A stretch of 64,000 nt of DNA, taken from assembly GCF_035582795.1 (NCBI RefSeq), contig NC_134396.1:34019683-34083682 (forward strand), written 5' to 3'. Shown piece after piece: positions 49,428 through 62,204 of the stretch. Made by a program: the position numbers and the translations under genes. The notes beneath the pieces were generated by a model. The model saw nothing but the letters and a program-made list of their open reading frames with translations. It had not been told where the DNA came from and ran no database searches. The first letter of the stretch is position 1, and each line of letters opens with the position of its first letter. This stretch comes from Mycteria americana (Eukaryota > Chordata > Aves > Ciconiiformes > Ciconiidae).

Positions 49428-52068
49428 CTGCATGAATAAAAGTTATTGATATAAAGAAACAAAGAAGCAAGCAGAGCATAAGAGAGAAGCAGAGCAATAG
49501 CAGAGCAAAGAACAAATATAGTACATGCTTCTAAAATAGGCACCCCGTATTGTGCACTGACCCTGAAGCTCTTCAGTTCAGGATGATACCATTTATCCCT
49601 GTGCTCAATCCACCTTTAATTTGTAACTCCTTACTTAGCTTATTTAGAGGCAGAAACATAAAAGCAGCAGGGATCTGAGGCATGCCCAGTGGACAGAGCT
49701 GAAAGCATTCAGTTGCTCTATCAAACAGTATTAAACTTGCTGCAGCCTGGGCCAAGTCAAGGACATTTACAGTTGAGTAAATTTTATTTGCAAGGGAGGC
49801 TGATCTCAACAGCTTGAAGGGGAAAGTAAGATTCCACATCATTGCAAGTCCTCTCTCATTCAGCTGTTGAGGTGGCCTGCAGGTGAAAGGCTGTCACACA
49901 GATTCACTCCATTATGAGCAGCAGCATGGGCTAGAAAGCAAGTTTTACCTCATTCTTCTCTTAATACACTTCTCTTCATCATACCTTACAAGATAAGAGT
50001 GGGTGAAGGAAGAGAAAAGATGTACAAGTTCATATGATACAACAGGCACATTGTATCCCACTTCAGTAAAAACTACCAAACAACCACACAACCCAAATCC
50101 TGGCATAACCCTATGTACTTTCTACAGGTGACATTCCTCATGACCATAGGTGGTATTTCTGTTCTTGCCAGCGGAGCAATTATGAAGCTGAAAGCTGAAT
50201 TGTATTTTATTTTGCTACGGGAATCTTTCTCAGTTTGCAGCAGAAGGGAAGCTATCAGCTGAACACTGCTCTTCTCCCTGTGGCATGGGAATAACCACTC
50301 ACAGTGCCTTGAATGCACACACCCACTAAATCTTTGTATCACAACATCTTGAAAATGCTTGCCGCCAATGGGCACGCTTGTCACCTTTCGATTTTTTCTT
50401 CAGCAAAATCGTGATCTCTCATCTGGCTGCTGATGACATGAAGTAGGCAGTTCCCTAAAATTTCTTAAGCTCTAAGTCCTAAAGTTTCTTTGGTACTGGT
50501 GCTGTGATCATTTCACCTTTGGTCTGAGAGGTGAATGGACTTTCCAAACAGTTTTCAGTCTACAGAGAAGAAAAAATGTGTGTAACACAGGCGTGTGTAC
50601 TGCTACAGACAGCGTAACAGTAAAATAGCAAGGAAGCAGAGAGAGAAACACTGAAGTATCAGGTCTGTATCAAAGGGAACAATAAGAAATTAAAATATTT
50701 ACAGGAATCAAAAGATTTTGGGAGCCAAGGAGGAAGGGATGGAGGGAGGATGAAAAAATTTTACGGATGTTAAAACACTCTGGACATCTCTTTATCAGGT
50801 CACCAATAACCTCTGTGCTCCACATTCTTAGCATCACTCCACCTCTGAAGAAGTTACAGCAGCAAACAAATTTGAGTGAAAGTCCCTATGATCCCTGATT
50901 TCATGACAGTAATTTACTATTTTTACAAGTGCCACTGCAAGAACTGAGCTTCCCACTTGCTCCCTGGATTACACAAGTATCAGAGCAAGCACTAGCTCCA
51001 TGAAGGAAATTATGCTCCTTTCACAACTACTGCGAGGCAGGTGTGAAAACTCCTGCCTGGGTTGAAGAGATCAGCGACAGTTCCAAAAGAAGTGTTCTTC
51101 ATACTGAGTCACTGATAAACCATAAGGAAAAGACAATCATACTTGTATGTTTACTCATCAAAATACTTTCTAGAACAGAATGTTTGCCTGTTCAAAACCT
51201 AGGACATTTGATAAAAAGAATAATTAAAAAAATGCTTTCCTGAACAGCTTATCTTTTTAATAATGACCCACATGAGAACCATTGATTGATTTCCAAGGTT
51301 TTCAGTCTTGGTATACCATTTCAGTTTGTTGTTTTCAGGTCTGAAAAAAAGCCAGTTGAGGTGAGTAACTCAGATCAACTTCCTACAGTTTTTTAATAGA
51401 TATTATTTCCTTTATAAATACCTGCATTTAAAAAACCTTCACACATAAGAAGAAAGAACTGAGGCACAGATTGTGGTTCTGGGTTAAACCATGAAAATCA
51501 ACAAGATAAGGAACGGTGAACCTATAGACTTTCAGTGGTTTTCTATTGAACAGGCTATCTTTGAGTCATTGTTTCCGTTCAAAGCTCTGTATGACTAAAA
51601 CTTAAAAATATTTTTACTTAAATAGTGGTAAAAGTTGTGGAAAAATATAGCATAGGTGATACCTGTGGAAGGGTTAAACTTTTTTCCTATTTTCTTACTG
51701 GGTTGCAATTAGTGAGTGAACAGTCTGTTCCAATTTGGATTATATAGTCATAGGGTTGATGAAGGGACTCTGAGCCTGAAAGATTTTCTTCATTTTACCA
51801 GCAGTATCATTTGATCCAGTACAAAACCTTCCTCTTCCTATAAACACTGGTTCCCCTAGCAGTATATATTTATTGTGTTTTGTGTTTTCATCACACATAG
51901 TTTTCCTGCTTCCGAAGGAATGTGGAGTTTTTGTGGAACAACACATAAGCATTTGTAACAATACCAGGAAGGGGCTTTCTGTTTTTGTTACAGACTCTGA
52001 AACACTATTACTAGTTTGTGGAAATCGTTTCCATTAGAACAAGTACACGCTTACTGGACATCACTTAC
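49428..52068 (-). other. PRUNE2: PRUNE2 intron
   Basis: A 2.6-kb intron that may contain the optional microexon at 50385-50426. Nothing else is recognised in it. Confidence 0.8.
50385..50426 (-). CDS. PRUNE2: Candidate optional PRUNE2 microexon
   Basis: On the minus strand an acceptor (ATCAGCAG|) and a donor (GAAAG|GTGACA) bound 42 bases that keep the frame and have the phase of their neighbours (1 + 13 codons + 2). The insert would read QMRDHDFAEEKIE with Asn and Arg at the split codons, placed between the BCH domain end and LDEEL. From memory, the human gene has an optional exon of similar size and place containing an EEK stretch. The splice sites are only moderate and no homology search was possible. 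Confidence 0.3.
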
Positions 52069-52167
52069 TTGACAATACTGTCTGGTATGTGCACATATTC
52101 CATTGGAATCATCTCATGAAGCTCCGCCAGGGTGTTGACGTACTGTATCTTACTGCTGAACTTTGAG
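52069..52167 (-). CDS. PRUNE2: PRUNE2 exon (end of the BCH/CRAL-TRIO domain)
   Basis: A 99-base exon with acceptor TGTGTTTCAG| and donor |GTAAGTGA on the minus strand. It encodes SKFSSKIQYVNTLAEL and then HEMIPMEYVHIPDSIV, the final helices and the conserved IPMEY/HIP stretch of the BNIP2 and Cdc42GAP homology (BCH) domain. The first base completes the Ser codon left open by the exon at 55611 (giving RPFISSKF). BNIP2 and ATCAY share this domain, but the linker and the acidic LDEEL tail that follows fit PRUNE2, and GCNT1 is its known neighbour. Confidence 0.95.
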
Positions 52168-55100
52168 CTGAAACACAGAAACAACACATTAATTGACTTT
52201 TCCCCCCAAATCTTTTACGATATGTTAAAAAAAAAAAGATGAGGCATGTAATTAATGTATTAAATAATTAAGCATTTTGTTATTCATATTTCAGTTACAG
52301 AGTTCAGCTGATCATGAGCATACCTGTGTTCTAGTGAGGCTGAAATAAAGTCTAGACCTTTTGCTGTTCCTTGCTTAGGCTGAATCACAGTATTTAGGAC
52401 AACATTATAAGTTGTAATGCCTACATACTAGGCAATGCGATTAGTTTTACAGTTCGAAAGAGATGTATTAAAATTCTGAAAAAAATAAAATCCCCTACAG
52501 CCCACTTACATGTAAAAAGAGATGGGAAGCATTCACTTAACATGGTCATGATGAATTAACATGAAGTGATCGTGATGAATTAGCATTTATATTTGACACT
52601 GATTCTCAATCAAACATAATAAAACTGAACTTCCTCATTTGTTTAGATGAGTACGGACCTGATTGTGTATGTGCATGTCTATTCTTACTGCAGGGCCTTC
52701 TTATGAGGAAATACTTCCTTTGTTTATTTCAGCTGTGCTATATAATCATTTGTTGTGTTTGAGAAATGATCACTTGGAAAAAGGCTAAATTGTTCAGAAA
52801 ACACACATTAAAAAATAAGGCTATTCACTTGTCTAACCTAAATTATTTGATCTGTATCAGCTTATGAGAATTCTATCTTTCTCATTTGGCTCAAAAAGCA
52901 GTTTTCCAAATTTACCTCTGGTTGTATTTAGATAGTCTTTTAACATCAGTAACAGTGATGAATGCACATTGACTGTAAATGTTCTTTAGTGTAGGCCATG
53001 AAAAACATATTCCTCCTATTTACTGCTGATCTGAGGGTATGACGAGACAACATGAAGCCTCTGAAATAGCTCTGAGCAGAAGGTTACTGCCCCTCCCCTT
53101 ACCATACATATCTTCCTAATAAGGTAAAGTGAGACAACTGAAACAGGAATACATGAAGGTACCGTGAATAGTTGTTTGAGCTCATCCATTTTAATTTGTC
53201 TTTGTACCAGATTAGCATCACTAGGCACACACACTGGAGCAGGCCAATGGTCATGTTTTAAGATGCATGAATCACTCACAATCGTCCAGTTAAAGCCATG
53301 ATAACAGACAGATAATTCTTAGCATTTTATCCAGAATGTTAATCATAGTCTGCATCATCTGAACTGCCAGCTAAAGTAACTTGGAAGCTGCAAGCCAATC
53401 AGAAGCTTCTAAAGACTGGGGGAGGGAGAGAAAAAAAATTTTAAAAATCTTTCAAGGGTTAATTTTTCCACTTGAGGATTCTCCTGGGACCATTAATTCC
53501 ACCACAGTGATTGACTGCTGAGTAATTGCTTCATGTGGGAGTCTGTGTACAGGCATCCCACATACATGACTGAAATAAGAAGTCCTTGTTTCTTTCAGAC
53601 TTTAGGGGAGGCATGCTGCCAATAGTGGTAAACTTCCTATTATTTAAATATTTCCATCAAACACCAAATATCTTTCACAGACACTTGTTTTAGAAGTCTA
53701 ATTTCTTATCTAACACAGCTAAGATGATCTCTAGTGTGAATATCTGGTCCATAAAGAGTATCTAGGATCTATCTTTGCAACCACTAGTTCTTTCATCCTG
53801 TGTTTGTCAATTGTTTAGTGTTTGTCAGTCAAGATGTCCAAGTCCCAGACACCACCAAATGACCTTGCCAGTTTTTGAGGTAGAATTGACTGTAGCACAC
53901 CCTCAGTGACTTGACTGTCCCTTGCCATTCTGTTGTCTGTCAGTTTCTTGATTCCTACTGTTTTGCCCCACATCTCAGCTGAAACAGAATTAAAATTAAG
54001 TTGTTCATGTTTAGCTATCTCATTGAAATCTCTGCTTGTCTTTGGACCAATTAATTTCTTACTCTAAAATTCCCACTGTGCATGTCAGTGGTTTGGTGAA
54101 CAGCTTGAGGCTAGCAAACTAAGCTACAGCCATTGGCCTTCAATCTAATCAAGTTTCTTTCTCCTTACATTAATTGTTACTGAATTGACTCTCTTTCTGT
54201 GCCTCCTGGAGTTTTTTACTCAGCTTTCTCATAGTGCTCTTCTGTCCTTGTTGAGGGTTCAAATATCTTATGTCATCTTCCACAAAAGTCACATTGGCCG
54301 TGTGTCCTGCCCACCATTTTTCAGCTCCCATTTGCACTTCACTTTCTTCTTGCAGAGAGACTCAATCTCTTGGCTGAAGTGGAGAGTTTTAACTGGTCTC
54401 TATTGTGTCTAGTATTGTACTGCTAAATTGCTTTGCCAAACTGTTTAGAGTGAACTTTTTCTCCTGTTTGGCAATGCAAAAGCTCTAGTCACTGCTGCTC
54501 AGTATGGTCATCCTGAATAAATGACTAATGAATTAAAACAGATGTGTCATATTTGATTTTTTAAAATTTTACTGCCTACCTTTCCTCTGGGAGCAAATAG
54601 GATGACAACAGAAATATCTCAGACACCAAATGCAACCCAGTGAATCCCATCATTACTGTTGATAATTCCAAGTATTGTTTCCCTGTTACTCCGGTATTTT
54701 TAATTGTCACTTTCTAGCTGGTATTAGAAACCATTTGTGTGTATTAGTTGGTATTAGTGTGTATTTCACCACATCTGAAAGAAGCAGCTCCGTTACGATA
54801 CTCTGCCTGTTGCACTTTGGCAGTGATGGAAGAACTCATGTGCTCCCCCATCCCAGTGTCACCCCACCAGGACAGAGCACCCTGCGACAGACACCTCCAG
54901 TGTCCTCATCTGCAGCCTGGGGGCAGACCTCTCTGAGGTCTGTCATGACGTATGTTATTTGCTGCGTGGCTTCTGTAGATTATGCTTCTCTTGCCTGAAG
55001 CAACTCTTTCTCACACCTGTCAGTCTGCTCTCCCTGATCTCAGGATTTCAACTTCATGCTTGCCCATCTTCTTCAACAACTTGTGAGGTCCTCACGGTCT

Positions 55101-55610
55101 GTAACATTTCTTCGCTTTTTTACTAATCAAAGCATTATTTTTGGTGGCGTTAAACCTTTTTTGGAACCAGAACTCCTGAGCATTCAACAGCTCAGGGTAC
55201 TGGCAGTCCTCTAGCATGAGCAGCAACTAATTTTGTTTAAACCCAGAAGTGTAGCTTAACCTTGTCCTGTAGCCAGGATTTTTTTTATGAAGTGATTATT
55301 ATTATATGCAGACCCCTTTTCTACAAGCCTTTTAGCTGAGCTTGGAACAAAGACAATTTTAAGGGACTGAATTCCCAGTTCTGCATACACATACAGGTTT
55401 ACGATATCACCTGTGATGTCTTCAACTAGATACTCATATAAATCATGGGGTTTTCTCCACTCACTTTAGGAAAGTCAACTTCAACTATCAAAATCTCAAC
55501 ATGAACTGTAAAATGAGTACTCTTCAGTGAAAGATTAACAGCCATGTTTGATTATTTAGGGTGCTTCTGTATTCTTAGGAACATAGAAATCACTGGTATT
55601 CACCACATAC
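52168..55610 (-). other. PRUNE2: PRUNE2 intron
   Basis: A 3.4-kb intron without recognised repeats, apart from an imperfect 24-base repeat with core ATGATGAATTA/GTGATGAATTA near 52540-52590. Confidence 0.8.
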
Positions 55611-55697
55611 CTTATAAAAGGTCGTGTCACAGCCAGAATTGTCCTGATAAACCATGATGGATGAACAATTATAAATGATTTCAAATTCTTCCGTAAT
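55611..55697 (-). CDS. PRUNE2: PRUNE2 exon (core of the BCH domain)
   Basis: An 87-base exon with acceptor TTTTTTACTTAG| and donor |GTATGTGG. It encodes [20 protein letters not shown] followed by LAVTRPFI, the most conserved strand and helix of the BCH/CRAL-TRIO fold (the VHPSWF motif). Only 152 bases of intron separate it from the exon at 55850, and the codon phases agree at both ends. Confidence 0.97.
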
Positions 55698-55849
55698 CTA
55701 AGTAAAAAAGAAACGGTTTCTTAAAAAAACAAAAAACCACAAAACACACAGAAAGTTCATATACAGTGAACACTGTCATACAGGGGAGTAATGGAAATGG
55801 ACAGTGTTTAAAATAATGGCTGTGGATGAGAAAGGAAAATACTACTCAC

Positions 55850-55981
55850 CGTCGATCAATCATCTGGTAACATTTTTTCATCCAGCCCAGTCCAGGCATC
55901 CTCCTTCTTGGTGTTGCTCCATTCAAGTAGACAATCATATAGTCTTCCGCTACCATCAGCTCTAAGGTACTGATTACATAG
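55850..55981 (-). CDS. PRUNE2: PRUNE2 exon (BCH domain, middle)
   Basis: A 132-base exon with acceptor ACTTTTATCAG| and donor |GTGAGTAG. It encodes [40 protein letters not shown] and IDR. The strand DYMIVYLNG and the basic PRRRMPG turn are hallmarks of the BNIP2, ATCAY and PRUNE2 family. The phase is 1 + 43 codons + 2. BCH domains bind small GTPases and their regulators and mediate self-association; PRUNE2 is reported to suppress RhoA-driven transformation. Those roles are known for the family and are not visible here. Confidence 0.97.
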
Positions 55982-58900
55982 CTGATAAAAGTACAGAAGT
56001 GAGCACATACTTTACCTTATCCACTTAAGCCCAAACTAAATCAGTCTACTACGAATAAATCAAGGCAGACTAAGCAATTTATGACAAGACAGCGTTTTCT
56101 TTTCCTTTAAACCAAAGCAAACATTTAGCTAGCACTGGTTGCCATGCTACCTCTAGATGTATAACTAGAAAACCACAATCTTATCTAAATCTTCAGAAAT
56201 ATGTGGTTTCTTACAAAGATACAGTTTCCTAGTGAGTTTTCAAATCTCACAGGTGACTTGGCTTTTTCTTAAAAGGGCATTAAATCATGAGATTTTGCGA
56301 GGGAGAGCAGAGCACGGCAGGACCATGTGAAGTTCCAGGAACTTCTGAAATTAACTGTTGAGAAACTTGTCTTCACTATTAATCATCATATTTGTTCAAT
56401 GCAAAAACACTCCAAACACTCATTAAATTCCTCAGCTCGACTATGGTAATTCAGACAGAACAGTGCCCTTGGGGCCAAACTCACCCTACCTAGAAGACCG
56501 CAGTACTCTCTCAAATGAAAGGGTTAGCTTTAAATTCTTGCCCGGGATTATATGTGCAGATGCTCTGCTCAGTAGTCCCTACCTCACCTGGGAGCTGTTC
56601 ATCACAGGAATGTTCAAATTGTTCTCTCTACTATCCAGCCCCAAGGCATGTCTATGTAAAAACTACAGTGAAAAATCACAAGTCACACCTTAAAAACCTG
56701 AATGCCCGAGTGCACTCACTACAAAAGGCAGCTCTATCCCTGAGCATAATGGCTGCTTTCACAGGTGTATGGGAATGACTCACGATCTAATCTGACCCTT
56801 AAATTCCTTAAGATGCAGCTGCTTTAAAAGAATAGTAGGAAATCTAGTTCTCACCAAAGAGAGTGATATTTTACCTGGGCATAAAGTAGGCGGCCATTAA
56901 CTGCCATGCATTTGGTAAATCCCATCTAAATCACTACTCACTCAACGCTTTTCACTGCTCTCTTTCTCACCTTGTGCATTGTTGTGCATTCCCTGCTTTT
57001 GCCTGACATTTGTAAAGGCTCATGTCTAACAGTGAAATACCAAAGCGAGGGATTGTATGGACATTAAGGCGCAAAACGCTTAATTTAACTGAACCTACTG
57101 ACTATCTGACATTTTATGAAATTATCCCTTCCCATAGGGCACAACATCTAGTGCTTTAAAGGCATTGAGACACTGAAACATACAGAAAAGTGTGTATAAG
57201 TACTTCTCAAAACGCTACAAGCCTTTCAGTTATAGAAACAGAGACAGTCTGAAAAATGTCTACATTTGCCTAGGTGCAAAGGGAATTGCGAATATTACGA
57301 ATACTCAGTTATAATAAGAACAACCACGCATACTTCTCATCAGGAATAAGAGGAGTATTACGACAAAAAGGAACCTCTGCTAGTTTTTTAGTCAGGTCTC
57401 ACTTATATCACATACTTTCACTCAATAGTTCTTATTCACTGTGGGCTGAATTAGAACATTTGCCATTTTAGGGATGCTGAGCTCTCTTGCAAACCTTACC
57501 TAACTGGTAATTTCCTATTATTTGGTAATAATGGTAATTTATTTATTAATTGAAAAGAGGGACAGAATTTTTCTTATTGACTAGAACAATTCACTCATTC
57601 TGAAAGCAAAAAGGGCTGGTTTTGATTTTCAAAGTGTAGTTTTTCAAGTTGCGATTCTTTTAAAAAACTTGTAATCTCTAGACTGTATCAGGCAGCCACA
57701 AATGAAACAGCAGAATTTTCTGTGTGGTTCTGAATCATCTAGAAGAAGTGCTGTAGAAGATGCTGTCTCAAGGTTTTGGCTCAAACCCAACTCTTCAAAG
57801 ACAGTTTTACAGGATTAGTCAAGGTAACAAACAGGAACAAGGTAACTGGAAATGTGAAGGGAATCCAGAAGGGAAAGTAACTGCAAAACTCAGGAACAAT
57901 TGAGTACAGTGGTTAATCAGAAACTAGAGGTGGCTTATAGACTGCAAGTGCACGAGTATCTATCAGAAACATGCTGTATAAAAAATGAGAAGAGGTTTAG
58001 TGATTTGCAGGTCCTCCAGACCCCTATATAATTCAATATTAAAGAATTCACAAATATTTAAATATATCAGTTATTGGATATGTTGTAAACTATCGCACTC
58101 CCTCCATTTCAATGCAATTAACAGGCCTACAACTGAAAGAAAGGGCTGATCTGACTTGCCCTTTTCTGTTCTCTTACAGAGAACCAACAGCCTGTAAGCC
58201 TTAAAATAAGCTGAAGGTTCACAGCCAACCTGAACTCCCCCTTATGCTACCACCCCAGAAAAAGACAGTGAATTATAAAATTGACTTTGGCAATATCCTC
58301 AAGTGATGTGGAAAAGTCTCTTAAGGCTTGAAAAGGCTTTCTCTGCAAGGTCCATTTACCACCAGCTCTATCTATGAACAAGGGTCTTGGGTGAAGTCAA
58401 AGAACAACTATTTAATGTCAGTCATGGTTACTCTCAGCTTTGTTCCCTAGTTTTCAGGTTAAAACCACTGTAGTCATTCCCCCCCTCTAAATCATTGGGT
58501 GGTGTGTAAATCATTTACTGTAGATGACATGGGGGTCTTAGAGGCTCTACCAGACAAACGCTAGCAGTTGGTCTGACCTGGAACTAAAGCGCTCAATCTC
58601 ATTCTTCACATGTAGACACAATTTTGAAGGTACTGGCTGTCACCATGTGGATCTTCAAGGACTGGAGTTTTAAGGAGACTGGGTCTGTGCTCTTGGTGCC
58701 TCCTAAGCTGCAAATGGCGAAGGCCAGGCCTCTGCTGGCTTTAGAAATGGGTTTTAGCATAGAAAACACTGGAGCGATTCATTTTTTAACAGCTGTAAGT
58801 GGAAGTAGCTGGAGGCACTTCAAGGGAGTGCTGCCTTCACAATTTTTGGCTGCCAAACCAAGTTGCCATTAAGAGTAATTGTCCTGTGATAACTTTGAGT

Positions 58901-59504
58901 TCATGTGGCCAAATCTGTGTCCTACCCAACCGGCCCCTGCCGCTTCTAACTGAATCAGAAGCAGCTGGTGTCAGGAAAAGCTCTTAGAGCTGTTTGTGTC
59001 AGCAACTGTAATTTATCCTGTATTTTTAAAACAAGTGTCACAAAATGGTCCTGTGACTCCTAAACACAGCCGCAGCATATATTAAAAATACGATAGACAG
59101 TGATACATTATGATAATATATAACAAAAAATGAACAGTGAAAACCAGTCTGGTGGCCTAAGTCCATGCTGATTGTTCTCAGCAAGGGCTGGAAATCACTA
59201 GTGAAATAGTGCAATGATTGTAGGCCCGAGAAGCTGAAGGTACTGCATTCCTTGACATTTAGGGAGATACTACAGTCAGATTTGGTCCTGACAAATACGC
59301 CTTAATTTGGGAGGGTGAGTAGGTAAAGAATACCAAAATAATACTCCACTGAGTAGTTTATCTAAAACTGCTATTTTCCTTGTCATTCAGATCACTCCCC
59401 TTCTAATGACCAAAATTACCTCTTAATTAAAGACAGATTATCTCTCACTACATAATTACAAGTGCTAACTCAAAAGGCTGTCACATTGCTCACATATCAC
59501 TCAC
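55982..59504 (-). other. PRUNE2: PRUNE2 intron
   Basis: A 3.5-kb AT-rich intron with nothing else recognised. Confidence 0.8.
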
Positions 59505-59607
59505 AGGAAAAGATTTTCCATGACATAGTTGTAATCAGTTCGACTGCTGTCTGGCAAGAAGCATGCCGCAAACACAATGATAGCATTCAGACCATCACCA
59601 TAGTATC
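59505..59607 (-). CDS. PRUNE2: PRUNE2 exon (start of the BCH domain, first exon in window)
   Basis: A 103-base exon with acceptor TTTTTTCCACAG| and donor |GTGAGTGA. It encodes [20 protein letters not shown] and then [13 protein letters not shown], the first strand and helix of the CRAL-TRIO fold. The two bases before the first full codon (GA) complete a Gly codon from an exon further upstream (expected to end in SHGG), which was not found up to base 64000. The phase is 2 + 33 codons + 2, and the left end joins the exon at 55850 to form a Leu codon. Confidence 0.96.
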
Positions 59608-62204
59608 CTGTGGAAAAAACGAAAAGGCATTTTTATCTTTGTCAAAGGCTCTTAACAAGATAAATTTAAAAAGAAATCTCAAAGTCCTGGAATAGAGCTA
59701 CTATGTCTACTGCTGAAGACGACCAAAAATGTACAAATTATCATCAAGCGATAAGGAAGCAGGATAGTCAGTGATGTTGAACTCCTGAAAAACACACTTA
59801 GCACAACTATTAGTAAACTCTATAGAGACCAGCAAAAAAACTTTGTAAGTAATATAATCTTATCTGAACTCCTGGTTCATTGCATCTCTACAGCAATTGT
59901 GTGCTGAATACTCACCTTGGACTGAGAAATAAGGGGCTACAGAAAATATCCTACATTTGTTATCCTGCATCTTTTGAATGATGTTTCACAAAGTCTCACA
60001 ATCCAATCTCAGTTGGCTTGCACAGCTCCAAGGGCTTCAGGATATTACAATTATGGCTGCACCCCACTATACCTTTAAAAGTTCCTGGGATCAGCTAAAT
60101 CCTTTGCTGCAAGTTTTGTATAAAATACTTTTTTACCTTGGATACTGCAGTTGTCCAATACTGGCATTCTCTGGGCTGCCTAACGATAGCTGTAAACCCT
60201 CAAAGCTGCAGCACTACTGTTCTAGGGTCCAGGACAGTTGCTTGTCACCCAAAAGAAATTTTTTTTTTTTTCATGTTGGTTAATCTTCTCCACAATCCTT
60301 TGCAGCTGCTATGGCTTTCTGTATTATTAATAATAAATACAAAATACTCCTGCATTTCTGTTGAAAGTTTTGTTTAAAAGATATGTGCAGGCATGAGGCA
60401 ATTTATGAAGATGCTGTAGAAATGGTTGTAGGTAGATGGCACTAATAATGCAGAGAGACAGAAGCTGGATATACTTAGAGAACGACTTGAAAGCCTTTCA
60501 AAAGAGGCTAGGAGAAACTAACCATGAGGGAGATAATGATGTTTGTGAAGGAAACTCTGAATCTCCCTCAGAGATAGGAACACATTCCTGACAAAATTAA
60601 AGGATAATACTGGCACCTATACAACACTTTCATAAGGAGATTTTAAGGCTTTTACAGTGCTTTTTAGGTACTAGAGAGCAGTATCCATGCCTAACTCAAA
60701 TGCTCGTAGAACTTCTTGCATTGTAGCCAGCCAAGCAAAGCAAAATTCTCTATGGAAAAACAGAGATAATACACAATCCACATGTGCTAACCGGGGAAGA
60801 GTGAGAGACTAGTTTGTTTTCTCCTTTCTCACTCAACACCTACGCTGAGTCTCAGCTAGCTGAAATAAGAAGATGTTTATGTCAAGGGAGTAATTTCTTA
60901 CACAGCTTTGTAGAGATCTTCAAAGAATCCAGAACCCCTGACAAAATGGGTGCTTCAAGGCACTTGCCCATGAAGTCTTCCATGCCAAGGAGAACCACAG
61001 CTGGTTACTCTCAACACTATCCCAGTCACAAGGACACACACAGAGGCACACTCTGTTTAGGGCTTTCAGCTATTCCTTAAAGGACAGAAAAACACCACTA
61101 CTTCCCCAGCTACAAAGGGGAGCAAAAGAAGGGTAAGTCTCTGAGAGAAAAATGTGCATGTCAGAAGCAAGTCTCCTGCCTCGAGCCATATTGTTTTGAA
61201 TCAAGGCTTGGCAAAGCAACCTGCTGAAGGATTATGCTGGAGTTTTTTCTTTCTGAATTTGATTTGGTAGATTTGACTAAGTATAATGCATTGGATAAGA
61301 TGATAACACATATTGTTGATGGTAACATCAACACTGAGTTGAGAATGCTAGCTAGCCTAGACCTCATCCACTGAATAATAATTTGGACACTGCAGGAAAC
61401 TTTCTGTCCTTGGCCTTAACTCCATCCTTCCATGATCTTGGCATCTCTCGTCTTCCCAAAGTAGTATTTTTTCCCCCCTCAGCTTTACAAATAGGAAGGA
61501 GATTTCTTTCCTTCCATAAAGTTAAAAATCCTTAAAAGACTTTCAGAACAATTTATATCATGCTGCCATAAAGCAATCTGTCCAGCTGGCTCAGGAGTTT
61601 GGCAGCAAGAGCACATTGTGGCAGGTGTGTCCACTAAATTACACAGCACAGTTTGCAGTTCATGTAAAGCAAAATGATTATGTGCAGATGCCACCTAACA
61701 GCACACAGAAGAAAAACCCACAGATAAATCTAAGCCACTTTTTCTTACACATGCTTGCAGGCAAGGAATGTTCACCCAAGGGAGAAGTGCTTTTTAATTC
61801 ATCACTAGAAGCCAGTAAAAGCCATTTGGCCAAATTCTCAGTCAGCCTATACAAAGAGACAGATCTCTAAGAAATTTCTCCATCAACATATGTGGAAGGC
61901 AATCTCACGCCTAGACTGCCAAGTCTACTCTCCCCTTTCCTGTTTTGTGGCTACCACCTAGATTCTGCATTTGGTGTTATCTGTCATTGGCAGGGAGGAA
62001 TGTTCAGTAGATCATTGAATCATCAAGAGATGCTTGACATGACTTCCAATTAACTAATTTTAGCCAGAACCTGTTCTCAATCTTGAGGTTAAAGGAAAGA
62101 TTCCTGGCCCTCTAAACCACTCCAAAGATAATATAATACAATACAGCATTGCCAAAGGGAACATCATACAGAATAGGCCCAGCCGCCATAATGTAGAAAC
62201 TGTT
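59608..62204 (-). other. PRUNE2: PRUNE2 intron, left part
   Basis: No exon completing the start of the BCH domain was found here. No repeats or RNA genes are recognised. Confidence 0.7.
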
